Assembly: GCA_029937535.1 (NCBI GenBank)
Contig: JAPYPT010000004.1
Location: 1 to 51,431, forward strand
Length of the DNA: 51,431 bases
Direction of reading: 5' to 3'
DNA from: Alphaproteobacteria bacterium
GTDB taxonomy: Bacteria > Pseudomonadota > Alphaproteobacteria > GCA-2731375
Part shown: piece by piece, positions 21,401 to 29,374 of the stretch
How positions within the stretch are numbered: position 1 is the first letter of the stretch
Layout: every line of letters starts with the position of its first letter
Notes under the pieces: generated by a model
Seen by the model: the letters and a program-made list of their open reading frames with translations, nothing else
Told to the model about the DNA's origin: nothing
The model's database searches: none
Program-made: the position numbers and the translations under genes

Positions 21401-21837
21401 CCGCCCTGGTGCGCCACTGCTGCCGCCTTTATGTCATTGGCGCCAACGTGACGGTGCCCACCTTCACCATCGTGCTGCGCAAGGGTTATGGCCTGGGCGC
21501 CCAGGGCATGGCGGCGGGTGGTTTCCATGCGCCGTTCTTCACCATTTCTTGGCCCACGGGAGAATTCGGCGGCATGGGACTGGAAGGCGCGGTGAAGCTG
21601 GGCCGCCGGGATGAGTTGATGGCCATCGAGGATCCGGAGGAACGCATGGCGAAATACGAGGAAATGGTCGCCGCCATGTATGCCCAGGGCACGGCGATCA
21701 ACGCTGCGTCCCTGTTCGAACTGGACAATGTGATCGATCCCTCGGCCACCCGGGAGTGGATCATGGCCGGCCTGCGCGCGGCACCCTCCGTACCGGCCCG
21801 CGAGGGCAAGAAACGGCCTTGGATCGACGCTTGGTGA
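18478..21837 (+). CDS. Single-chain acyl-CoA carboxylase (biotin carboxylase - BCCP - carboxyltransferase)
   Basis: MSIKKLLVANRGEIAIRILRAA, KAIGGGGGRGMR, biotinyl motif EAMKMQH (Lys codon 20119-20121), then carboxyltransferase (AVMSYDYTVLAGTQGKNNHKKKDR...). Start corrected to the ATG at 18478. Confidence 0.93.
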   Translation: MSIKKLLVANRGEIAIRILRAAADMGIPTVAVHAEDEADALHTVKAEAAVALSGRGVPAYLDSAGILALARDNGCDAIHPGYGFLSENAEFAMSCAQAGIAFVGPGAETLDMFGDKAAARDLAEKNGVPVLPGSQGAVDVAAAEAFFDDHGAIMIKAIGGGGGRGMRAIHERGEIAAALELCRGEALQAFGRGEVFVERLLEQPRHIEIQIIGDGSGAISHLGERECSIQRRHQKLVELAPAPGLTPELRDKLAKSAVALAGAVDYRNIGTFEFLVDGDDYFFIEANPRLQVEHTVTEEVWGIDLVQTQLRLAGGASLAELDLCQEDLGPPRGQAMQVRINMETMAPDGSVRPSGGVLESFEMPSGPGIRVDSFGYAGYRTSPSYDSLLAKLIAHAPGGDFTQLVQKTYRALCECRITGLASNIPFLQNLLSHPEFRAGGLHTQFIDRHLDALASGTEHRRLFFGPDTVAAPDGNLVGVKVDASDPLAVLAHGKSEGAQEQLSDGGLLGPDGTVPIIAPMLGTIVSVDVAEGDDVYPGRQILIMEAMKMQHVIEAEISGVLRQLPVAPGDTVFEGHALAYVAEQEVDIPDAGDVVAVDLDYVRPDLAEVLDRQGHTLDDRRPNAVARRRKTNQRTARENIEQLCDPGSFTEFGSLVLAARRGMHSMEELIERTPADGLITGLGRINGHIFPDETARCAVMSYDYTVLAGTQGKNNHKKKDRMFEMAEKWRLPLIFFTEGGGGRPGDTDMIFAANLHVPAFHLFGRLSGLVPLIGITSGRCFAGNAVLLGCCDVVIATENSTIGMGGPAMIEGGGLGVFRPEEVGPMSVQVPNGVVDVAVKDEEEAVEVAQQYLGYFQGAVEDWDCADQRHLRQAIPEDRLRIYDVRKIVETMADTGSVLELRAGFGLGMVTALARIEGRPVGIVANNPNHLAGAIDSDGADKAARFMQLCDAYDIPLVFLCDTPGNMVGPVAEQTALVRHCCRLYVIGANVTVPTFTIVLRKGYGLGAQGMAAGGFHAPFFTISWPTGEFGGMGLEGAVKLGRRDELMAIEDPEERMAKYEEMVAAMYAQGTAINAASLFELDNVIDPSATREWIMAGLRAAPSVPAREGKKRPWIDAW

Positions 21838-21853
21838 GTAATACATACCGCTC

Positions 21854-21867
21854 TTGATGTGGATCAA
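21854..21867 (+). promoter_or_regulatory. Candidate FNR/FixK-type binding site TTGAT-GTGG-ATCAA
   Basis: Exact match to the TTGAT-N4-ATCAA consensus; centred near -41.5 relative to a TSS implied by a TAGCAT at 21890-21895. Confidence 0.6.
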
Positions 21868-21925
21868 GGGCGTTGGCCCCAAAAGCGTGTAGCATTTCCA
21901 AATCGGTGCGAAAACAGGCAGAAAA

Positions 21926-22582
21926 ATGTCGGCTGACCATCCTGATTTTGGGGAATTTGTGCTGCCTATAGGCAAACGGAAAATCTATGACCGTATCGCC
22001 TGGCTCTATGACATCCTCGATGGGCCTTTCGAGGCCCTTCGTTACAAGCCCCTGCGCCGGGCGTTGTTCGACGGCCTGAATGGCGTCTTGCTTGACGCCG
22101 GGGCTGGTACCGGGCGGAATATCCCTTTCTACCCGGCCCGTGCGAAGGTCATCGGCATTGATCTGAGCCCCGCCATGCTTGAGCGCGCCCGGCGCCGCCG
22201 GGATGAACTAGGCGCTGTTGTCGAATTGCGCGCCATGGATGTGATGGCATTGGAATTCACCGACAATAGTTTTGATGGCGTCGTCTCGAGCTTCCTGTTT
22301 TGCGTGCTGGATGGCGAACATCAACAGCCGGCCCTTGAGGAACTGCGGCGGGTCTGCCGTCCTGGCGGCACCATCCGTATTCTGGAATATGCAATCTCGG
22401 AAAACCCTCTGCGGCGCTTCATCATGAAGCTGTGGGCGCCCTGGGTACGCTTTGCCTATGGCGCCGAGTTCGGCCGCAATACCGAACAATATCTGGAAGC
22501 CGCCGGCCTGGACCTGGTCGAAAAAAAATTCCTCTACAAGGACATCATCAAACTCCTCATTGTGCGGCCGAAAATAACCTGA
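21926..22582 (+). CDS. Class I SAM-dependent methyltransferase (UbiE/PmtA-like)
   Basis: LLDAGAGTGRNIPFYPARAKVIGIDLSPAMLERARRRR, motif post-I DVMALEFTDNSFDGVVSSFLFCVL. Confidence 0.9.
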   Translation: MSADHPDFGEFVLPIGKRKIYDRIAWLYDILDGPFEALRYKPLRRALFDGLNGVLLDAGAGTGRNIPFYPARAKVIGIDLSPAMLERARRRRDELGAVVELRAMDVMALEFTDNSFDGVVSSFLFCVLDGEHQQPALEELRRVCRPGGTIRILEYAISENPLRRFIMKLWAPWVRFAYGAEFGRNTEQYLEAAGLDLVEKKFLYKDIIKLLIVRPKIT

Positions 22583-22674
22583 GCCTTGAACACCCGGACT
22601 GGCGACGGGGTCTGCTTTTCTGATACATTTTTGGTGAGGTGAGGCCCGGACGTCTGGCGGGCGTGAGGAGCGGT

Positions 22675-25600
22675 ATGGCTGACGGTATTGAACAGTGGCT
22701 CATCGATCTTGATTTGGCGAAGTACATTGATGTCTTCGTCGAGAATGAGATTGGCGCCCGCGATCTGCCGATGCTCACCGACACCGATTTGCGCGAGCTG
22801 GGACTGCCCCTGGGGCCAAGGAAGCGCGTATTGGCGGCCATTGAGGGACTTGGCAATGACGTCACGGCGCCGCAAGCGGTACAACCGGCGGCCTCGGATG
22901 CGGAAGCGGAACGCCGTCAGGTAACCATTTTATTTGCCGACATTTCCGCCTTTACCGCCCTGTCCGAGCGCCTTGGCGGCGAAGCGACACATGATCTTCT
23001 GAACCGCTTCTTTGCCGTTGCCGATGCTGCCGTTTTGCGTTTCGGCGGCACCATCGACAAACATATTGGCGATGCGGTGATGGCCATATTCGGCGCGCCC
23101 GTCGCCCACACGAATGATCCGGAACGGGCCGTCAGGGCGGCGCGTGAACTGCATGCCGTGGCCCAGGACATGGAGCCGCCGCTATCGGTCCATATCGGCA
23201 TTGCCTCCGGTCAGGTGGTCGCCAGCCACATGGGTGGCGCCGAGCACAAGGCGTACACGGTAACCGGGGATTCCGTCAATCTGGCGTCCCGGCTAACTGA
23301 CCTGGCGGGCCCCGGCGAGACATATTCCTCGTCGGCCATCGCACGCGGTTTGGGCGACCGGATTGAAGGGACCTTGCTGGGACCTCGCGCGATCGAGGGT
23401 TTGCCGGAGCCCGTGGAGGTATGGCGTATCGAGGGCATGGCCGTCGAAGAGGATATCGTGGCGGCGACCACCTTCGTTGGGCGCGAACGGGAACGCGCGG
23501 ACTTCGCCGAGGCGGTTCAACGCTGCCGGCGCGATGGCCAAGGTGAAACGATCCTGATCCGGGGAGAAGCCGGTATCGGCAAAACCAGGCTGTTGCAGGA
23601 GTTTGACGAATATACCCAAAAACATGACTTTGAAAGTTGTACCGGGCTGGTCCTCGATTTCGGCGCCGGCAAGGGTCAGGACGCGATTGGCGCCTTGGTC
23701 CGCGGCCTGTTGCGGCTGCCGCCGGGCAGTGACAAGAATACCCGCGCCCTGGCGGTTGAAGAGGCGGTCGCCATGGATTTGCTGGCGGTGGAGCGGCGCA
23801 TCCACCTTTATGATCTGCTTGATCTTCCCCAGCCCGACGACTTGCGCGCCTTGTATGAGGCCATGGACAATGAAACCCGTGACCGGGGCCGTCAGGCGAC
23901 CCTGGGTGATTTGGTCATGGGGCGAAGCGCAAAGCGGCCCCTGCTGCTCAGGATAGAGGATATGCATTGGGCCGGTGCCGCCGTGCTGGCCCAGGCCGCC
24001 GCCCTGACCAAATTGATTGCGACCTGCCAGGCACTGCTGGTCTTGACGACCCGTATTACCGGCGATCCATTCGATGCCGAGTGGCGCAAAAAAATCGATT
24101 CGGCGCCAGTCACCAACTTTGATTTGGTTCCCCTGGCCGGTACGGAAGCTGCGGACTTGGCGCAGGAATTTGCCGATTTGGATGCTGAAACAATCGCGAC
24201 CTGTGTTGCACGGGCCGGAGGCAATCCACTTTTTTTGGAACAATTGTTGCGCAACGCCGATGAACTGGTGGCCGGGAATATTCCTGGAACGGTGCAAGGT
24301 ATTGTGCAGGCCAGGATGGATGCAATCCCGGAAGACGACCGGCGGGCGCTGCAGGCGGCAAGCATCCTTGGCCAGCGCTTTAGTTTGTCGGCCATGTTGG
24401 CGGTGGCCGGTTTCGAAGACTATCAGCCGGACAATCTATTGGCCCTTGCCTTGATCCGGCCCATAGAGAATGACTTTCTGTTTGGCCATGCCCTGATCTG
24501 CGAGGGCGCCTATGCGACTTTGCTGACCCCGCGCCGGCGTGAACTTCATTTGCGGGCAGCGGATTGGTTTCGCGAGCGGGATCCGATTTTGCATGCATCT
24601 CACCTCGACAAGGCCGAGGATGAGAGTGCGGCGCAAGCATACCATTCAGCGGCCCGCGTCTTGGCCGGCGTTTTTCGCCATGACGACGCCCTTGCGGCCG
24701 CCGAACGCGGGGCGGAAATTGCCGTCGCCCCGGACGTTCGGTTTGATCTGCAACGATTGCGTGGCGATGTTTTGCGCGGGACCGGGCAGACCGACCGCTC
24801 GATCGAAGCTTTCCGTCTGGCGCTGACCGATGCGCCGGACGACGGCGCCCGTTGCCGCGCCCTGATCGGTATCGGCGCCGGTCTGCGGGTTTTGGGCCAG
24901 GCCGATGAAACCCTGGACGTCATCGATCAAGCCCAGCCGCTGGCGGAAGCCAATGAAATGTCGCTGGAGCTTGCCCAAATTCACCATTTGCGGGGCAACA
25001 TCGGATTTCTGAAGGGGGACGCGGCGCAATGCAACGACGAACAGCAATTGGCCATGATGTATGCCAGACAGGCCGGTTCCGTTGAAATCGAGGCGCAATC
25101 TTATTCCGGTATCGGCGACAGCCAGTATATGGAAGGGCGCATGGCCTCGGCTTACCGGAATATAAAATTGGCGGATGATATCGCGAAGACCCACCAGTTG
25201 ATTGGGGTGCAGGCGGGCGGTGTTCCCGCCGTCGCCCATACGCTTGTTTTACAAGCTAAGTTGGTGGAAGCGCGGGACATTATTGTGGAAGGTTTGGAAC
25301 TCATCCGGCGGGTCGGCCATTTTCGCGCCGAACTGATTGTCCGGCTCAACTATGCGTCGCTGCTTTGCGAATTCGACGATGCTCAAGGGGGCCTGGAACA
25401 GGCCGAGACCGCCGGCCAAGTTGCCGGCCGCATTGGCGCCAAAGTATGGGAGCCCTTGGTTTGGAGTATCATGGCCCTTTGCAACGTCCACCTTGGCAAA
25501 ACGGATGCCGCCATCCCATTGGCCCGCCGGGGTGCTAAATTGGCTCTGGAGACAAGCCGCGCCCTGCTGGGACCATGGTCATTGGGAATATTGGCGTGGA

Positions 25601-25959
25601 CCACCGAAGATGCGGTTGAACGCCAGGCAGCGCTTGAGGAAGGTGAAGCCATGCTGGCTGAACGCGTGGTTGGGCATTGCCACCTTTGGTTCTATCGCTT
25701 TGCCATCGAGGCCAGCTTGAACGCGGGTGATTTCGACGAAGCCGACCGCTATGCGGGCCTGTTGGAAGCGTTTACCCGGCCCGAACCCTTGCTCTGGTCC
25801 GATCTCTTCATCGCCCGGGGCCGGGCCCTGGCCGCCTGGGGGCGTAATCCCGGCGACGGCGAGGCTCGCGCCGCACTGATTGCGGTCAAGGCGGACATCG
25901 AAAAGGTCAATTTGGGCACGGCCTTGCCGGCGATCGATCAGGCGTTGGCAGGCTTTTGA
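22675..25959 (+). CDS. Class III adenylate/guanylate cyclase with N-terminal SAM domain, AAA ATPase and TPR-like C-terminus
   Basis: SAM: WLIDLDLAKYIDVFVENEIGARDLPMLTDTDLRELGL; cyclase: VTILFADISAFTALSERLGG...DKHIGDAVMAIFGAP...TVTGDSVNLASRL; Walker A: RGEAGIGKTRLL. Confidence 0.92.
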   Translation: MADGIEQWLIDLDLAKYIDVFVENEIGARDLPMLTDTDLRELGLPLGPRKRVLAAIEGLGNDVTAPQAVQPAASDAEAERRQVTILFADISAFTALSERLGGEATHDLLNRFFAVADAAVLRFGGTIDKHIGDAVMAIFGAPVAHTNDPERAVRAARELHAVAQDMEPPLSVHIGIASGQVVASHMGGAEHKAYTVTGDSVNLASRLTDLAGPGETYSSSAIARGLGDRIEGTLLGPRAIEGLPEPVEVWRIEGMAVEEDIVAATTFVGRERERADFAEAVQRCRRDGQGETILIRGEAGIGKTRLLQEFDEYTQKHDFESCTGLVLDFGAGKGQDAIGALVRGLLRLPPGSDKNTRALAVEEAVAMDLLAVERRIHLYDLLDLPQPDDLRALYEAMDNETRDRGRQATLGDLVMGRSAKRPLLLRIEDMHWAGAAVLAQAAALTKLIATCQALLVLTTRITGDPFDAEWRKKIDSAPVTNFDLVPLAGTEAADLAQEFADLDAETIATCVARAGGNPLFLEQLLRNADELVAGNIPGTVQGIVQARMDAIPEDDRRALQAASILGQRFSLSAMLAVAGFEDYQPDNLLALALIRPIENDFLFGHALICEGAYATLLTPRRRELHLRAADWFRERDPILHASHLDKAEDESAAQAYHSAARVLAGVFRHDDALAAAERGAEIAVAPDVRFDLQRLRGDVLRGTGQTDRSIEAFRLALTDAPDDGARCRALIGIGAGLRVLGQADETLDVIDQAQPLAEANEMSLELAQIHHLRGNIGFLKGDAAQCNDEQQLAMMYARQAGSVEIEAQSYSGIGDSQYMEGRMASAYRNIKLADDIAKTHQLIGVQAGGVPAVAHTLVLQAKLVEARDIIVEGLELIRRVGHFRAELIVRLNYASLLCEFDDAQGGLEQAETAGQVAGRIGAKVWEPLVWSIMALCNVHLGKTDAAIPLARRGAKLALETSRALLGPWSLGILAWTTEDAVERQAALEEGEAMLAERVVGHCHLWFYRFAIEASLNAGDFDEADRYAGLLEAFTRPEPLLWSDLFIARGRALAAWGRNPGDGEARAALIAVKADIEKVNLGTALPAIDQALAGF

Positions 25960-26114
25960 AATACTCGGAACTTGAACTGTGTCGTTGCCGATAATCACCG
26001 TTCGGCGATTTGTTCCGAAGCGATTAAGATAGAGGTTTATTAACCATCATGGCCGATAACGTGTCGATATCGGCAGAGTTATGTCGAAATGAGTTAGGTT
26101 AGAGGATTGCCAGG

Positions 26115-27791
26115 ATGCCAAGCAAAGGCAAGGAACCTTTCAGGCCGGCAATGTCGACCTCGGTCACCGAGACCGGGGACGACACCAAAAGTCCATCCGA
26201 AAATGACCATGACGTTATGGGAGAAATCGCCCGGCTTCGCCAGCGCATTGGGGAGCTGGAGGCCACGCTGGCGGCCGTCGACCAGCCGGCGGCGGCGGAT
26301 ATCATCAGTTTTGGAGAGAATGAAATTCTTGAGGCCTGCCCGATCGGCATCGCTATTCTTGCCGAAGACGATGGGCGCCGTTTATTCGTGAACTCAGCGC
26401 TGGTGTCGATGTTGGGGTGGGGAACGCGCGAAGAACTCCTATCGGCGGTTTTAGATGTAACTTGGGCGGATCAGTCCCGGTTGTCCGAGGCTTGGTCGGT
26501 CTTTCAAAACAAAAAATATGTTGTGAATTTCGAGGCTGAACGCATACGCCGCGACGGCTCCCGATGGTGGGTCTTGATGAACACCCAGCCGATCATGTTT
26601 GAAGGCATGGCGGCAGGCATTATCTGGCATATTGACATCACGAGACGAAAACATGCCGAAGAGATTGCGGGGGTATCCGAGAACCGGTTGACGGAGGCGG
26701 TGGAGAGTCTGTCGGACGCCTTTGCCTTGTTCGATCCGGACGATAAATTGATCTTCTGCAATCGAATGTTTCATGAGCTGAACCCGGAACTTGCATCAAG
26801 TATCCATCCGGGCATGACCTTCGAGGACATGGTGCGCGACAACATTGCCAATGGCCGCATTGTCGAGGCAGTGGGCCGGGAAGAGGAATTTGTACGGCAA
26901 CGCATGGCCCAGCATATCGCGCCGCCCGACGAGCCCATTGTCTCGCAACGGGCTGACGGCCGTTGGCTGCAATTACGCGAAAAGCGGGCGCCGGACGGAT
27001 CGACATTCCTGGTCAATACGGACATCACCGAGTTGAAGAACCGCGAAGATGCGCTGCGTGCCGAAAAAGAGCGTGCCGAGCAGGCCAGTGGTTTCAAATC
27101 ACAATTTCTCGCCACCATGAGCCACGAATTACGTACCCCCTTGAACGCTATCATGGGATTTTCAGATATCCTGCAACGAGAGCTGTTCGGTGCGATCGGC
27201 GATGAACGCTACCGGGATTATGCAGCGGACATATTCTCCAGCGGTCAACATCTTCTCGACTTGATCAACGATGTCCTTGATCTCTCGCGCATCGAGGCCG
27301 GGCAGTATGAGTTGAATTTAGACGAAGTCGATATCGGCGGCGTTGTCGGATCTTCCTGCGATGTGTTGAGGGAGGAGGCCAAGAGCAAGGGATTGCACTT
27401 TTTTACCTCGATCACCGACGGCTTGCCGGCAATCCGTGCCGACGTGCGGGCGGTCCGGCAAATACTGCTCAACTTGCTCTCCAACGCCGTCAAGTTCACA
27501 CCGGCGGGCGGCGAAGTTCAGGTGCGCGCTTTCCTGGATGTTCAAGGCGGCGTCAGTATTGTTGTCGTCGATAGCGGTGTTGGCATCGCCAGGGAGGATA
27601 TGGAAACGATTCTCATGCCATTCTCGCAGGTCGCCACGAACGATCTCGCCAATCAGGGCGGCACCGGGCTCGGACTTTCCATTGTTAACTCGCTGATCGA
27701 CTTGCATGGCGGCGTCCTCGACATCGACAGCAAGAAAGGCGAGGGCACGGAAGTCACCGTGCGCTTCCCTGAATCCAGCGTCCTTTCCTAA
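26115..27791 (+). CDS. PAS-domain sensor histidine kinase (PleC/DivJ-like)
   Basis: PAS regions, HisKA SQFLATMSHELRTPLNAIMGFSDIL, HATPase NLLSNAVKFTPAGGE, GGTGLGLSIVNSLIDLHGG; no receiver domain. Confidence 0.93.
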   Translation: MPSKGKEPFRPAMSTSVTETGDDTKSPSENDHDVMGEIARLRQRIGELEATLAAVDQPAAADIISFGENEILEACPIGIAILAEDDGRRLFVNSALVSMLGWGTREELLSAVLDVTWADQSRLSEAWSVFQNKKYVVNFEAERIRRDGSRWWVLMNTQPIMFEGMAAGIIWHIDITRRKHAEEIAGVSENRLTEAVESLSDAFALFDPDDKLIFCNRMFHELNPELASSIHPGMTFEDMVRDNIANGRIVEAVGREEEFVRQRMAQHIAPPDEPIVSQRADGRWLQLREKRAPDGSTFLVNTDITELKNREDALRAEKERAEQASGFKSQFLATMSHELRTPLNAIMGFSDILQRELFGAIGDERYRDYAADIFSSGQHLLDLINDVLDLSRIEAGQYELNLDEVDIGGVVGSSCDVLREEAKSKGLHFFTSITDGLPAIRADVRAVRQILLNLLSNAVKFTPAGGEVQVRAFLDVQGGVSIVVVDSGVGIAREDMETILMPFSQVATNDLANQGGTGLGLSIVNSLIDLHGGVLDIDSKKGEGTEVTVRFPESSVLS

Positions 27792-29347
27792 ATCGTCACC
27801 TCGATCAGATACGGCCCTTCCGAGTGCAGGCCGGCGTCCAGGGCTTTATTGAGTTCTTCGGCATTGTTGGCCCGCGACCCCTCAACGCCCATGCCCTTTG
27901 CCATGGCGACCCAATCCAGGCTGGGCCGGTCGATGGACAGCATATCGATGGCGCGGGGACCGGGGTTTTGCACGCCGACATTGGTCAGTTCGCCGCGCAG
28001 AATGTTGTAGGTGCCGTTGGCGAAGACCAGGATGGTGATGTCCAGGCCTTCCCGCGCCATGGTCCAGAGCGATTGGATGGTGTACATGGCGCTGCCGTCG
28101 CCCTCCAGCGCGATGACCTTGCGGTCGGGGCAGGCAATGGCCGCGCCCACGGCGACGGGCAGGCCATAGCCGATGGAGCCGCCCCGGTTATTCATCCAAT
28201 CATGAGGCGGCGCGCCGGCGGTGGTGGGGAAGAATTCACGGCCCGTGGTGACGCTCTCGTCCACCACGATGGCGCCTTCGGGCAGCATGGCGCTCAGGGA
28301 TTGTGCGATGGTGGCCAGCGTCGTCTCGCCCGTGGGCAGGGGGGCGCGGTGCGGGGTGGCAAGGCCCGCCGGCTCCAGGTCCAGACAATCCAGCTCGGCC
28401 GCCAGGGCTTCCAACGCGGCTTCCATGTCTTCATCCGTACCGGCTAGCTTGGTGGACCGGGCGTCGGGGTCCATCAGCAGGCTGGATTTGCCGGGATAGG
28501 CGAAAAAAGCCACCGGCTCACGGGCGCCCACCAGTACCAGGTTACCGGCTTTTTTCATCACCGCCTGGGCTAGTTCTACGACGTACGGAATGCGGTTTAC
28601 CTGAACCCGTCCCGCCCCTCGTTCCAGGCGGGTGTTGGCGCCCTCCGTCAGGATGCCGCAGCCGGTTTTGGCGGCAATCCGGCCCGCCAGTTCCAGGCCG
28701 CGCTGGCGCAGGGACGCCCCACCCATGAGCAAGGTTGCCGTCTCGCTGTCGCGCAACAGCGCGGCGGCGGTCTTGACCGCGTCTTCGGACACCTTTGGGG
28801 GCGCCATCGGCGCGGTGACTTCAGCGACGCCGTCCGCCGGGCCCCAGGCTGTATCGGCGGGCAGGATCAGCGTGGCGATCTGTCCCGGCCTTTGGTTCGC
28901 GGCCTCGATCGCCAGGGCGCCGTCGGCGGCAATGGTGGTTGATGACGGCGATGTCTTGACCCAATGGGACATGGGCGCGGCCGTACCTTCAATATCGGCG
29001 GTCAGGGGCGCATCAAATTTGATGTGATAGGTGGCATGTTCGCCGACAATATTGACGACGCCGGATTCCGCCTTCTTGGCGTTGTGCAGATTGGCCAGGC
29101 CGTTGGCCAGACCGGGGGCCAGATGCAGCAGGGTCGAGGCGGGCTTGCCCAACATGCGGTAATAGCCGTCCGCCGCGCCGGTGACCACGCCCTCGAACAG
29201 CCCCAGCACGCAACGCATGCCGGGCACCTTGTCCAGGGCGGCGACAAAATGCATCTCGGACGTGCCCGGGTTGGTGAAACAGATGTTGACATCACCCGCG
29301 ATCAGGGTCCTCACGAGGCTTTCGGCGCCATTCATTTCGTCACTCAT
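27788..29347 (-). CDS. Thiamine-diphosphate enzyme (acetolactate synthase large subunit-like)
   Basis: NGAESLVRTLIAGDVNICFTNPGTSEMHF, FEGVVTGAADGY, ALEGDGSAMYTIQSLWTMAREGLDITILVFAN (TPP motif). Start placed at MSDEMNGAE. Confidence 0.9.
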   Translation of the reverse strand: MSDEMNGAESLVRTLIAGDVNICFTNPGTSEMHFVAALDKVPGMRCVLGLFEGVVTGAADGYYRMLGKPASTLLHLAPGLANGLANLHNAKKAESGVVNIVGEHATYHIKFDAPLTADIEGTAAPMSHWVKTSPSSTTIAADGALAIEAANQRPGQIATLILPADTAWGPADGVAEVTAPMAPPKVSEDAVKTAAALLRDSETATLLMGGASLRQRGLELAGRIAAKTGCGILTEGANTRLERGAGRVQVNRIPYVVELAQAVMKKAGNLVLVGAREPVAFFAYPGKSSLLMDPDARSTKLAGTDEDMEAALEALAAELDCLDLEPAGLATPHRAPLPTGETTLATIAQSLSAMLPEGAIVVDESVTTGREFFPTTAGAPPHDWMNNRGGSIGYGLPVAVGAAIACPDRKVIALEGDGSAMYTIQSLWTMAREGLDITILVFANGTYNILRGELTNVGVQNPGPRAIDMLSIDRPSLDWVAMAKGMGVEGSRANNAEELNKALDAGLHSEGPYLIEVTI

Positions 29348-29374
29348 CGGATAACAACTCCCCAAAAAAACATT

